DNA of 64,000 bases from Kumtagia sp963829135 (lineage in GTDB: Bacteria; Pseudomonadota; Alphaproteobacteria; Rhizobiales; Rhizobiaceae). Position numbers and translations under genes: made by a program. Under the pieces are notes generated by a model. That model was not told where the DNA came from. It saw only the letters and a program-made list of their open reading frames with translations, and did no database searches. The stretch is taken from the NCBI GenBank assembly GCA_963829135.1, contig CAWHHO010000007.1, forward strand, positions 62,001 through 126,000, given 5' to 3'. Below, piece by piece: positions 1 to 10,122 of this stretch (positions are counted from its first letter, which is position 1; every line of letters begins with the position of its first letter).

Positions 1-1
1 G

Positions 2-853
2 CGCACCGATCTGACTTACCGGCTGCCGACCACCGGCTATGCATTGCGCTTCGATGCGATCGATTTTGCCGCATACGATCTGTTCGTGCTGAAGCGCAGA
101 GATGTCGAGAAAAGCTACAGTGCAGCGCGCATCGCCGAGGCGGAGGCGCGGCTGAAGAAACTCAGCGCTGCCGAGATCGACCAGATCGAGCGCAATCTGA
201 TCGCCGGCCTGCCGGCGACGGAGCGGCAGTATGACCGCGCGTCGTTCACGGAAGCGCTTGCGGACTATGACGACATCGACCACGCCCAGTTGCGCCAGAA
301 CCTTGCCTGGTTCCTGAGCGAGATCATCCCCGTCGCCGAGGAAGAGGGGGTGCGCATGTGCATCCATCCCGACGATCCGCCCTTCTCGCTCTATGGCCTG
401 CCGCGCGTCGTTTCGACCGCCGATGATGCTCGCTTCATCCTGAATGCGGTCGAGAGCCCGTTCAACGGCCTGACGTTTTGCACGGGCTCCTACGGCACGC
501 GGGCCGACAACGATCTCGTTGCGATGATCGAGGAGTTCGGCAGCCGCATCCATTTCGCGCATCTGCGCAATGTGACGCGCGAGGCCGACGGTTCCTTCTA
601 TGAGGCCGAGCATCTCGAAGGGTCGACCGACATGGCCTCGGTGGTTCTCGCGCTGATGAAGGAGCAGGCGCGGCGTCGCAAGGCGGGCCGCAAGGATTGG
701 CGTATCCCGATGCGGCCGGACCATGGCCATCTGCTTGCCGACGACATCGGCAAGAAGCGCATCAACCCCGGCTATTCACTGATCGGCCGGCTGAAGGGAC
801 TGGCTGAATTGCGCGGCATCATGCGAGCAGTGGAAACGTTTGGACTCGCATAG
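2..853 (+). CDS. uxuA: Mannonate dehydratase, 3' part only (5' end outside window)
   Basis: Mannonate dehydratase removes water from D-mannonate to give 2-keto-3-deoxy-D-gluconate in hexuronate catabolism. The open frame runs to the left edge with no stop, so the true start lies outside; the first in-frame start-like codon (TTG at 44) is only an internal codon. The visible 283 codons match the C-terminal two thirds of the roughly 400-residue TIM-barrel enzyme: the metal-site segments MCIHPDDPP, LTFCTGSYG, IHFAHLRNV and MRPDHGH are all present, supplying the Cys, His and Asp ligands of the family. It ends 121 bases before the next reading frame. Its place ahead of a sugar importer suggests that hexuronates or related sugar acids are handled nearby. 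The family call is firm; the link to the downstream island is inference. Confidence 0.9.
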   Translation, partial: RTDLTYRLPTTGYALRFDAIDFAAYDLFVLKRRDVEKSYSAARIAEAEARLKKLSAAEIDQIERNLIAGLPATERQYDRASFTEALADYDDIDHAQLRQNLAWFLSEIIPVAEEEGVRMCIHPDDPPFSLYGLPRVVSTADDARFILNAVESPFNGLTFCTGSYGTRADNDLVAMIEEFGSRIHFAHLRNVTREADGSFYEAEHLEGSTDMASVVLALMKEQARRRKAGRKDWRIPMRPDHGHLLADDIGKKRINPGYSLIGRLKGLAELRGIMRAVETFGLA

Positions 854-974
854 CCGCAACAGGGCACAACTCCAGGATGCAAATAATGTTTTGCATATAA
901 GAAAGTAGATTGCCTGGGTGAAAATCGAGTCCTATAGTGACGCCAATCAGGGAGCTGAAGGGAAGAGATTGCCG

Positions 975-2123
975 ATGGCCACTTTGCGCGGCTTGGCATG
1001 GGACCACCGGCGGTGTTGGGGTCCTCTGGACGCGAGCGTCGCAGACTATGGCGCGCGGCACCCCGAACTCGACATCGTCTGGGACCGCCGCAGCCTTTAC
1101 GAATTTGGCGAGGCCGCGCTCGAGGGCGTGCTTGCAGCCTACGATCTGATCGTCTTCGATCATCCGTTCATCGGCGAGATTGCGCAGGGCGGGCTGATGG
1201 TGCCGCTCGACGGCCATCTATCCGATGAAGAATTGGCGCACTTCGCCGCCAACTCGGTCGGAAAGTCCTGGCAGTCCTACGAGGCGGGCGGGCAGCATTG
1301 GGCGCTGCCGATCGATGCCGCCTGTCAGGTCGCCTCCTATCGTCCGGACCTGCTGTCCGTCTATGGCGATGCCCCGGCGTCGCATGACGAGGTCGTTGCG
1401 CTTGGCAGGCGCCTGCGGCGCGACCGCAAATGGCTGGGGCTGCCGTGGATTCCAACCGATGCCATGTGCCTTCTGCTGACGCTATCGTCGCCGAAGGCCG
1501 ATGGCGACGATTTCATCGATCGGGCGGCGGTCGAGCGCGCGATCGCTCAGTTGCGAGAACTTGTGGCGCTGTCCCACCCGAAATCACGCGAGTGGAATCC
1601 GATTCGCTGCTACGATCACATGATCGCCAATGACGACGTGGTCTATGTGCCCTTCGCCTTCGGCTATGTGAACTATGCGTCGCGCCCGGAAGAGCGGCAT
1701 CTGCGCTTCACCAATATTCCGACCGCCAATTCCGCGGGCGGTTTGCTCGGCGGTGCCGGCATCGGTGTCAGCGCCCGCTCCAAGCACCGTAGCGCGGCAA
1801 TCGACTACGCGCGCTATCTTTGTTCGGCGGACTATCAGCGCGGCGCCTACGTAACGGCTGGAGGCCAGCCCGGCTCGCTCGCCGCCTGGCAGGATGACGG
1901 CGTAAACCGGGTCTCGCGCGACTTCTTCCGCGACACGCTGGCAACCATCCAGGCTTCCTATTTGCGGCCGACACATTCCGGCTTCCTTACCTTCTTCCGG
2001 GAGGCAGCGCCGCGCGTCGTGGCGGCAATCGCCGGCGAATTAAGCGCTTCCGAACTCCATGGTCTGGTCAACCGGCTCTATCGCGAAACGCGATCCGGTC
2101 AGGCAAAACTGAGCGTCGCATGA
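975..2123 (+). CDS. Family 1 solute-binding-like protein without signal peptide
   Basis: About 382 residues that read like a family 1 (carbohydrate) ABC solute-binding protein. Typical features are the DLIVFDHPFIGEIAQ segment near the N-terminus, a WALPIDAACQVASYRPDLL hinge-like stretch and a LLGGAGIGVS segment. The ATG at 975 is chosen over an upstream GTG at 918 because an AGGGAAGAG ribosome site ends eight bases before it. From either start there is no hydrophobic leader, lipobox or twin-arginine motif, so the protein should stay in the cytoplasm. Its stop overlaps the start of the IclR regulator gene by four bases (ATGA), so the two are translationally coupled. A cytosolic ligand-sensing or enzyme-accessory role is possible; no precise function can be assigned. 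Confidence 0.7.
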   Translation: MATLRGLAWDHRRCWGPLDASVADYGARHPELDIVWDRRSLYEFGEAALEGVLAAYDLIVFDHPFIGEIAQGGLMVPLDGHLSDEELAHFAANSVGKSWQSYEAGGQHWALPIDAACQVASYRPDLLSVYGDAPASHDEVVALGRRLRRDRKWLGLPWIPTDAMCLLLTLSSPKADGDDFIDRAAVERAIAQLRELVALSHPKSREWNPIRCYDHMIANDDVVYVPFAFGYVNYASRPEERHLRFTNIPTANSAGGLLGGAGIGVSARSKHRSAAIDYARYLCSADYQRGAYVTAGGQPGSLAAWQDDGVNRVSRDFFRDTLATIQASYLRPTHSGFLTFFREAAPRVVAAIAGELSASELHGLVNRLYRETRSGQAKLSVA

Positions 2124-2920
2124 TGGCCGAAGTCGTACAGATCGATGGGGAATCCGGTCGGAGCGAGTATCGCGCGCCGGCTGCGGAAAAGGTGCTGGAC
2201 ATCCTCGAATTCATGGCGACGCAGCCGCAGTCGCTGACCCAAACCGCAATTTCCGCCGGCCTCGGACGTTCGATCCACGAAATCTACCGCATTCTCTATC
2301 TGCTCGAGAAGCGAGGCTATCTGCTCCGCACCAAGTCGGATCGTTTCCACCTGTCTCTCAAACTGTTCGAATTGGCGCATATGTATCCGCCGGTTAACCG
2401 GCTGATCGAAAGCGCTTTACCCGTGATGAAGGACCTCGCCGCGAATACCGACCAAAGCTGCCATCTCGTGGTGCTGAAGGATCAGCGCGTGCTCGTGGTG
2501 CTGCAGATCAATTCACCGCTGCCGATGCGCTATTCGGTGGCGCTTGGATCGCAGTTCCCCATCCTGGAGACCAGCGGGGGCACGGTCATCGCAGCGCACC
2601 TTCCAGACGAGGAGCGCCGCCAGCTCATCGACCGAATCTTTGCCGCCGACGAGGCGGGAGCGACGCGTGACGAGGTTGAGGTGCGCCTGGCGAAGGCTCG
2701 GGAACTAAGCTGCGAGGTGCGGTCATCGCTGGCCGTCGAAGGCTGCACCAACATATCACTGCCCATCCACGATCACACAGGGTCGGTGATCGCCGCTTTG
2801 ACCGTTCCATTTCTGCCGCAGAAAACCGCTCGCCTCGACACGGACGCCGTGTTCGACCGCGCTGTGCTTGCAGCCGAACAGATCTCGGTTGCACTCGGCG
2901 CCGGAGAGGCATCCCCGTAG
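2120..2920 (+). CDS. IclR family transcriptional regulator
   Basis: A DNA-binding regulator of the IclR family, 266 residues, the usual length. An N-terminal winged helix-turn-helix covers about residues 20-80 (KVLDILEFMATQPQ, then LTQTAISAGLGRS and RGYLLRTKSDRFHLS). The C-terminal effector-binding domain follows, with the typical LPVMKDLAANTDQSCHLVVL opening and the RSSLAVEGCTNISLPI segment. The start ATGATG overlaps the previous gene's stop, so 2123 is an equally possible first codon. It sits just upstream of the ABC transporter binding-protein gene at 2993 and is the obvious candidate controller of the island. IclR proteins often respond to aromatic or sugar-acid catabolites, but the ligand here is unknown. 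Confidence 0.9.
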   Translation: MMAEVVQIDGESGRSEYRAPAAEKVLDILEFMATQPQSLTQTAISAGLGRSIHEIYRILYLLEKRGYLLRTKSDRFHLSLKLFELAHMYPPVNRLIESALPVMKDLAANTDQSCHLVVLKDQRVLVVLQINSPLPMRYSVALGSQFPILETSGGTVIAAHLPDEERRQLIDRIFAADEAGATRDEVEVRLAKARELSCEVRSSLAVEGCTNISLPIHDHTGSVIAALTVPFLPQKTARLDTDAVFDRAVLAAEQISVALGAGEASP

Positions 2921-2992
2921 CAGATCCGCATACCCGGAACGGCGGGCACCCGTTATGACTTAGCGCAGATAACAAACTGGGAGAGAGACAAG

Positions 2993-4021
2993 ATGAAACT
3001 GCTCAAGACTTTATTGCTGGCATCGGCTGCAATGGCGATCGCCGGCAGTGCCGCACAGGCGCAAAACATGCCGAAGAAAATCGGCTACGTCACCAACTAC
3101 GCCACGCATGAATGGTATCAGAACGTCATCAAGGGCATGCAGGCTCATGGCAAGGACCTGGGCATCGAAGTCGAGGTCCAGGACTCCAACCTCGACATCG
3201 CCAAGCAGGTCGCGGCCGCCGAAGACTTCATTGCCAAGGGCGTCGACGTGCTGATCATCACGCCGGTGAATGAAGAGGGCGTAGTGCCGTTGCTGCGCCA
3301 GGCCAAGGCCGCCAACATCCCGGTCGTGCTGGAAGGCAACCCGGTAAAGGGCATGACGACCATGGTCGCCATCTGCGACTACGACACGGGCTATCACGCA
3401 GGCGTTGCCGCCGGCAAATACGCCAAGGAAAAGCTCGGCGGCGTCGCCAAGGTGATGAATGTCGGTCTGCCGCTGCTGTCGGCGACGGTTCTGCGCTCCG
3501 AAGGCTTCATGGATGGCATCAAGACCGAGATCCCCGAGGCGGTGATGGTCCACGACCTCGACGGTGGCGGCAACCCGGACCGCGCGCTCGAAGTCTCGGC
3601 CGCGGCGCTCGCCAAGAACGCCGACATCAACATCATCTACGGCATCAACGACTCTTCGTCGCTGGGCGGCCTGCAGGCATGGAAAGCCGCCGGCAAGTCT
3701 CAGGATGGTCTGTTGACCGTCGGTACCGGTGGCGAGGGCCTGGCCTTCATCAACGCTATCGAGAAGGAACCGTCCTACCGGATCGAAGCGGCAATGTTCC
3801 CGGAGAAGAACGGATTCACCGCGATCGACGCGGCGGTCAAGCTCTTCAACAACGAGGCTGTGCCGGAGCACATCGTCAGCCCGACCGCGCCGATGATCGG
3901 TGAAGAGTGGAAGACCTACTATGACTATGACGGCACGACGCGTACCATTAAATGGGATGCGGTCAACGCGCTGAAAGCGCCGGACAAATGCATGAAGACC
4001 GCCGCCGATTTGAAGAAATAG
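2993..4021 (+). CDS. Sugar ABC transporter periplasmic binding protein (ribose type)
   Basis: Periplasmic binding protein of the type 1 fold (Peripla_BP_4, RbsB-like), 342 residues. A Sec signal peptide is clear: two lysines, a hydrophobic core and a cut near AAQAQ at about residue 23. The mature part opens with KKIGYVTNYATHEWYQNVIKGM, as in sugar binders, and has the DVLIITPVNEEGV and GINDSSSLGG segments that line the cleft. The gene has a GGGAGAGAGA ribosome site just upstream. It begins an importer continued by genes at 4249, 5222 and 7038; a palindrome-rich gap of 227 bases follows it, which may raise its dose over the membrane parts. The sugar or sugar-like ligand cannot be read from sequence. 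Confidence 0.9.
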   Translation: MKLLKTLLLASAAMAIAGSAAQAQNMPKKIGYVTNYATHEWYQNVIKGMQAHGKDLGIEVEVQDSNLDIAKQVAAAEDFIAKGVDVLIITPVNEEGVVPLLRQAKAANIPVVLEGNPVKGMTTMVAICDYDTGYHAGVAAGKYAKEKLGGVAKVMNVGLPLLSATVLRSEGFMDGIKTEIPEAVMVHDLDGGGNPDRALEVSAAALAKNADINIIYGINDSSSLGGLQAWKAAGKSQDGLLTVGTGGEGLAFINAIEKEPSYRIEAAMFPEKNGFTAIDAAVKLFNNEAVPEHIVSPTAPMIGEEWKTYYDYDGTTRTIKWDAVNALKAPDKCMKTAADLKK

Positions 4022-4082
4022 GCCTTGTGGTCATCTTTAATGGCGGAACGTTTTTAATGCTCGCGATGCGCCACGGCGTTGC

Positions 4083-4172
4083 TCGAAACCTCTCCCCTCG
4101 CTGTGCGAGGTAGAGGACGAGCAACAGCTTGTAACCGATCCTGCTCTCCCCCGTCGATCGGGGGAGAGGTGA
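4083..4172. repeat. Palindromic intergenic repeat between binding-protein and permease genes
   Basis: The 227-base gap between the binding-protein and permease genes contains pyrimidine-rich text typical of Rhizobiales mosaic repeats. Its core is a perfect hairpin at 4144-4168: CTCTCCCCCG, a five-base loop, then CGGGGGAGAG. There is no U-tract after it. As an RNA structure it may protect the upstream message or damp transcription into the permease gene, which would give more binding protein than membrane components. That role is inference. Confidence 0.6.
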
Positions 4173-4248
4173 TCCGCCAAGCAGCCGCAGCGGCGGTCGC
4201 TCTAGCAAGACACGTGCCGTGACATTGTTTATTTGAAAGCAAACTGTG

Positions 4249-5221
4249 ATGACTGAAGTCTCACATCCACTGCCACCGCGACGCATATCGCTTGCCGCCC
4301 TGACCGGGAGCAGCCAACTGGTCCTCGGCGCAATTCTGGCGATCCTCTGCATCGCCATCTCGATTGCGGCGCCGCAATTCTATTCGGAAGCCAATATCAT
4401 CGCCATCCTGCGCCAATGCGCACTGGTGCTGATTGTCGCGTCGGGCATGACGATGCTGGTGATCACGGCAGAGGTCGATCTTTCGGTTGGCGCGTCGCTG
4501 GCCTTCGTCGGCTGCATCGGCATGGCAGTTCTCAACGACACGCAGAGCTTGACGCTCGGCATAGCGGCGGCGCTGGCGTTTTCGGGTTTCGTGGGATTGG
4601 TCAACGGGCTGGTCGTCACCCGCCTCCGGGTCAATTCACTGATCGCCACCATCGGTACGATGATGATGCTGCAGGGCGGCGTTTATCTTTTTACCCGCGA
4701 GGCGGTTCAGAACCACCACCAGATCGCTGCCTTCACCGATCTTGGCGCCGGTTATCTAGGGGCAATCCCGCTCCCGGTCATCTTCGCGGCGGTGATCTTT
4801 GCGGTCGCCTATGTAACACTGCGCTTTACCACGCTGGGCCGCTACCTCTACGCCGTTGGAGCGAACGAGAGAGCGGTGCGGCTATCCGGCGTGCGGTCGG
4901 AGCGGCTGAAGCTTTTCGCCTTTGTAGTCACCGGGCTGACCGTCGGTGTCGCCGGCATGATCCTGTCGTCTCTGATGAATGCCGGCCAGCCGACCGCAGG
5001 GCGCGGTTTCGAACTGACAGTTATCGCCGCAGTCATCCTCGGCGGAACCAGCCTTGCCGGTGGGCGAGGCTCCTTGTTCGGCACGTTGCTCGGCGTGCTG
5101 GTTCTCAAAGTCATCGACAATGGCATCATCATCCTTGGCTGGAACCAGGACCTGCAAATGATCGTCCCGGGTGTCGTCATCATCCTCGCCACCTATCTCG
5201 ACATCGTGCGGAGCAGAGCCA

Positions 5222-5232
<11 letters not shown>
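4249..5232 (+). CDS. Sugar ABC transporter permease (RbsC type), first copy
   Basis: Inner-membrane permease of the BPD_transp_2 (RbsC/AraH) family, 327 residues with about eight to ten hydrophobic segments. Diagnostic stretches are VITAEVDLSVGASLAF, the signature of this permease class, and ELTVIAAVILGGTSLAGGRGS near the C-terminus. ATG at 4249 is preferred; a GTG three bases earlier (4246) is possible. The end overlaps the ATPase gene start by eleven bases. With the second permease at 7038 it probably forms a heterodimeric channel, an arrangement known from the rhamnose importer of Rhizobium (RhaP/RhaQ). Substrate unknown. Confidence 0.9.
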
Positions 5233-6760
<1,528 letters not shown>

Positions 6761-6828
6761 GATGGCAATGCTCGGGGGTCGGTGTGCGCTCAGAACTGCC
6801 GGCTATGGATATAGCGCGGCGCTGACGT

Positions 6829-6969
6829 CCCCCTCCCCCTTGTGGGGAGGGATACAGGGTGGGGGTAGAGACCGCCCACACCTTTCAGACGGAAAGTTCT
6901 CACTCAGAATTCCTGGGAGTGGCGCCAAGTCACCCCCACCCTGTATCCCTCCCCACAAGGGGGAGGGGG
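6829..6969. repeat. Perfect 38-base inverted repeat element between transporter genes
   Basis: Two arms of 38 bases, at 6829-6866 and 6932-6969, are exact reverse complements with 65 bases between them. Each arm is C-rich then G-rich (CCCCCTCCCCCTTGTGGGG opens the left arm) and can also fold on itself. This is the form of the Rhizobium intergenic mosaic elements that are common between genes in Rhizobiales. It fills most of the 277-base gap between the ATPase and the second permease, inside what should be one transcript, so the message must carry a very stable hairpin here. Confidence 0.85.
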
Positions 6970-7037
6970 TCGTCTGCGTCGCGCCAGACATTGCGCTCGA
7001 CGGATATGATTGTGCGACGGAGACGGCGCGATGACAC

Positions 7038-8033
7038 ATGCCGAAATGTACCTCCCTTGCAACGCACTCCGAGCCTTCCCTCCTCGCCCGCATCTTCGCG
7101 CGCCAGGAACTGGCGCTGCTGATCTGCCTGCTGCTGGTGATTGCCTTCTTCTCATTTACCGCGGAGAACTTCTTCTCGGTGCGCAACATGACCAATGTGC
7201 TCGGGCAAGCGTCGCTGGCGCTGATCGCGGGCATAGGCTGCGCCATCGTCTTCATTTCCGGCGAGGTCGACATTTCCATCGGCTCGCTGCTGGCGGCTAT
7301 CGCGCTGCCGCTGATCGTCATCATGAATGCGACCGAGTCCATGGCGCTCGGCATCGCCGCAGCGTTGCTGTTCGGGCTGATCATCGGTGCAGTGAACGGA
7401 TACCTCACAGCGTATGTCGGCATAAATTCGCTGATCGTCACGCTGGGCACGATGTTCATCATGCGCGGCGGCGTCTACCTCTACACCGGCCAGCGGGCGA
7501 TCTCCGACGACATCATGCTCGACAACTTCATCTACCTGTCGGACGGGCGGCTGCTCAACACGGTTCCCGTCGCTGCAGTGATCGCATTCATTTTGCTCTG
7601 CGCCTTCGCCTACATGATGCGGCACCGGCCGTTCGGACGGCAGATCTATGCCGTCGGCGGCAATCAGGAAGTAGCGCGGCTGGCAGGCTATGATGTGCGC
7701 AAGGTCAAGTTCATCTGCTTCCTGATCAGCGCGCTGCTGGCGACCGTCACCGGCATCATCCTTGCCGCCCGCGTCGGTTCCGCGCAGCACACGGCAGGCC
7801 TCAATTTCGAGTTCCAGGTGGTTGCGGCGACCGTGCTTGGCGGCGTCAGCCTGGCCGGCGGCATCGGCAGCCTGTGGGGGATGGCGCTCGGCGTCCTGAT
7901 CCTGCAATTCCTGTCCAACGGGCTGCGCGGAATCGGCCTGCCGACTGAATGGCAGCTCGTCATCACCGGTATGATCATTATCGCCGCTGTTGCCTTCGAC
8001 GAAGCCAAGCGGCGGCGTGCGCAGGGAGCATGA
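7038..8033 (+). CDS. Sugar ABC transporter permease (RbsC type), second copy
   Basis: Second BPD_transp_2 permease of the importer, 331 residues. It has the same class signatures as the first copy: IVFISGEVDISIGSLLA and FQVVAATVLGGVSLAGG, with eight to ten hydrophobic spans. A basic N-terminal tail of about 25 residues precedes the first span. The TGA stop lies inside a palindromic repeat (8028-8070), so the repeat supplies the end of this gene. Two different permeases with one double ATPase point to a heterodimeric channel. Confidence 0.88.
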   Translation: MPKCTSLATHSEPSLLARIFARQELALLICLLLVIAFFSFTAENFFSVRNMTNVLGQASLALIAGIGCAIVFISGEVDISIGSLLAAIALPLIVIMNATESMALGIAAALLFGLIIGAVNGYLTAYVGINSLIVTLGTMFIMRGGVYLYTGQRAISDDIMLDNFIYLSDGRLLNTVPVAAVIAFILLCAFAYMMRHRPFGRQIYAVGGNQEVARLAGYDVRKVKFICFLISALLATVTGIILAARVGSAQHTAGLNFEFQVVAATVLGGVSLAGGIGSLWGMALGVLILQFLSNGLRGIGLPTEWQLVITGMIIIAAVAFDEAKRRRAQGA

Positions 8034-8070
8034 TCCCGAAAAGTTGCAGACTTTTTGGAACAGATCATGC
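8028..8070. repeat. 43-base palindromic repeat, copy 1 (family GCATGATC...GATCATGC)
   Basis: An imperfect palindrome that begins GCATGATC and ends GATCATGC with a central GAAAAGTTGCAGACTTTTTG hairpin. A second copy of the same length, also bounded by GCATGATC and GATCATGC, is at 30884-30926, so this is a dispersed family. This copy overlaps the stop codon of the second permease and ends 20 bases before the SDR start at 8091. Confidence 0.75.
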
Positions 8071-8090
8071 GCGAAGAGTTGGAGGTTGAA

Positions 8091-8876
8091 ATGGGACGCC
8101 TGGAGGGCAAGACAGCCGCGATAACCGGCGCCGCCGACGGCATCGGCCATGCGATCGCCGAGGCAATGGCGAGAGAAGGCGCCAACGTCTTCTTGTCCGA
8201 TATTGCGGACGCTGAAGGGGAAGCTTTTGCGGTTGACCTGCGTGCTGCCGGTCGCAACGCAACCTATCTCCATTGCGATGTCTCCAAGGACGCCGACATT
8301 GCGGCGCTGGTCGCCACAGCGGTCGAGAAGACAGGGCGGCTGGACATCCTGGTCAATAATGCGGCGATTGCGATCGGCGGCTTTCCGGTTCACCAAATGA
8401 CCGACGAGCAGTGGCACCGGCTGATCGATGTGAACCTCACCAGCGTCTTCCGCGGCTGCAAACATGCGCTGCCGCATATGATCCGGCAGAGGGCAGGATC
8501 GATCATCAACATGGCGTCGGCGCAGGGGCATATCGGCCTCGACGGCTGGACCGCCTATGCGGGCGCCAAGGGCGCGGTGATGTCGATGACGCGGCAGATG
8601 GCGGTGGAATTCGGTCCCCATAACGTTCGCGTCAACTCGATCTCGCCGGGTACGATCAATACGCCGATGAATGAAAAGCTGGTCGCGCAGTTCGGCGATA
8701 CGTTGTCGAAAGCCTGGGTGAAGATGCATCCGCTCGACCGTATCGGCCATCCGGCGGAAGTCGCTGAGGCAGCGGTTTATCTTGCCTCCGATGCCGCCGG
8801 TTTCACGACGGGGATCGATCTGCGCGTCGATGGCGGGCTCACCGCCGCCCCGCGCTACGTACCTGATTTGCTTTGA
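8091..8876 (+). CDS. SDR family NAD(P)-dependent oxidoreductase
   Basis: A classical short-chain dehydrogenase of 261 residues, reducing or oxidising a hydroxyl/keto group with NAD(H) or NADP(H). The cofactor motif TGAADGIG is near residue 13, NNAA is near residue 90, and the active-site YAGAK with the upstream serine (NMASAQG) is in place. SPGTINTPM and DGGLT are the usual late motifs. ATG 8091 is chosen because GGAGG lies seven bases before it; the longer frame from 8055 runs through a palindromic repeat. The acidic residue after the second strand (LSDIADAEG) favours NAD over NADP. It probably oxidises the imported polyol or sugar-derived alcohol. Confidence 0.9.
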   Translation: MGRLEGKTAAITGAADGIGHAIAEAMAREGANVFLSDIADAEGEAFAVDLRAAGRNATYLHCDVSKDADIAALVATAVEKTGRLDILVNNAAIAIGGFPVHQMTDEQWHRLIDVNLTSVFRGCKHALPHMIRQRAGSIINMASAQGHIGLDGWTAYAGAKGAVMSMTRQMAVEFGPHNVRVNSISPGTINTPMNEKLVAQFGDTLSKAWVKMHPLDRIGHPAEVAEAAVYLASDAAGFTTGIDLRVDGGLTAAPRYVPDLL

Positions 8877-8913
8877 GCGCATTGTTATTGATACTGCCCA
8901 CGCGAGAACATCC

Positions 8914-10119
8914 ATGAACAAGGCCCTTGAAGGCGTCACCATCCTTGACTTCAGCCATCTGCTGCAGGGGCCGTTCGCAACGCAATTGCTTGGCGATATG
9001 GGCGCGAATATCATCAAGATCGAGCGGGCGGGAGCCGGCGACATGTTTCGGAGCATGACCTTCTTCGCCAAATGGGTGGGCGGTTCGGAAAGCCCGAATT
9101 TTCTCGCTTGGAACCGCAACAAGAGATCGATCGCGCTCAATCTCAAGAGCCGGAAAGTCCATGAGATCATCATGGACATGGCCAAAAAGGCCGACGTGGT
9201 CGTGCAGAATTTCCGGCCGGGCGTTCTGGCCAAGCTCGGCTATGGCTACGAGGACTTCAAGGCTGTCAATCCGGCCATCATCTATTGCTCCGGGTCGGGT
9301 TACGGCGAGGAGGGTCCCTACGTCGAACGGCCCGGCCAGGACATGCTGATCCAGGGTCTCGCCGGGTTGATCTCCAACACCGGGCGCGGCGACCAGGCGC
9401 CTGTTCCGGCAGGGGCGGGGCTGGCCGACCAGATCGGCGCGATGAACATGGTCTACGGCATACTCTCGGCGCTCTATTATCGCGAGAAGACCGGCAAAGG
9501 GCAGAAGATCGAGGTCAATTTGCTGGCGGGAATGCTGGCTCATCTCAATCAGGAATATGTGGCGGTTTTGAACCTCGGCGAGGATTTCGTGCGGCCAAAT
9601 TCCGGCATTGGGCATCCCGGCATGCAGGCGCCGTTCGGCATCTATGAGACGAAGGACGGCGGCTATGTTTCGATCGCGATGAGCCCGTTCAAATCGCTTA
9701 TCGGCGTGCTCGAAGCGCCTCAGCTTTCGATCTATGACGACCTCAAGACACTGTTCGACAAGCGCGACGAGGTGTTCGACAAGGTCAATGCCGAGACCAG
9801 GAAGTTCACTGCGGAGGAATTGCTCGAGCGCCTGCTCGCCGCCGACATCTGGTGTGCGCCCGTGCAGGATATCCGCCACGCGGCCGAAGACCCGCAAGTC
9901 ACGCATATGGGCATGATTACCAGCTACGAGCATCCGCTCGGCGGCACGGTGAGGGTGGTGGCGCCGGCGGTGAAGATGAGCGAGACGCCGGCTGAAATCA
10001 GCCGCCCGGCGCCGCTGATCGGCCAGCACGGCCGGGAGATCCTGGCTGAGTTCGGCGTGCCCACCGCAGACATAGCGGCACTGGAGGCCGCCGGCGACAT
10101 GACCGTGCAGGAGGCTTGA
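8914..10119 (+). CDS. CaiB/BaiF family III CoA-transferase
   Basis: A family III CoA-transferase of 401 residues, the normal size. It moves CoA from an acyl-CoA donor to a carboxylic acid by way of an aspartyl-CoA anhydride. Seen here: LEGVTILDFSHLLQGPFATQLLGDMGANIIKIE (given in full only as the recognisable N-terminal domain opening), the NKRSIALNLKS segment and the conserved GQDMLIQGLAG region, whose Asp (in RPGQDM) is the expected catalytic residue. The start at 8914 follows the SDR stop by 37 bases. Beside a sugar importer this gene suggests that a sugar-derived or side-chain acid is activated to its CoA thioester; the substrate is unknown. Confidence 0.9.
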   Translation: MNKALEGVTILDFSHLLQGPFATQLLGDMGANIIKIERAGAGDMFRSMTFFAKWVGGSESPNFLAWNRNKRSIALNLKSRKVHEIIMDMAKKADVVVQNFRPGVLAKLGYGYEDFKAVNPAIIYCSGSGYGEEGPYVERPGQDMLIQGLAGLISNTGRGDQAPVPAGAGLADQIGAMNMVYGILSALYYREKTGKGQKIEVNLLAGMLAHLNQEYVAVLNLGEDFVRPNSGIGHPGMQAPFGIYETKDGGYVSIAMSPFKSLIGVLEAPQLSIYDDLKTLFDKRDEVFDKVNAETRKFTAEELLERLLAADIWCAPVQDIRHAAEDPQVTHMGMITSYEHPLGGTVRVVAPAVKMSETPAEISRPAPLIGQHGREILAEFGVPTADIAALEAAGDMTVQEA

Positions 10120-10122
10120 GCC

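Noticed and set aside
7152..9233. 693-codon open frame on the minus strand
   Set aside because: It runs antisense through the second permease and the SDR, both of which have clear motifs; it is an effect of high GC and codon bias.
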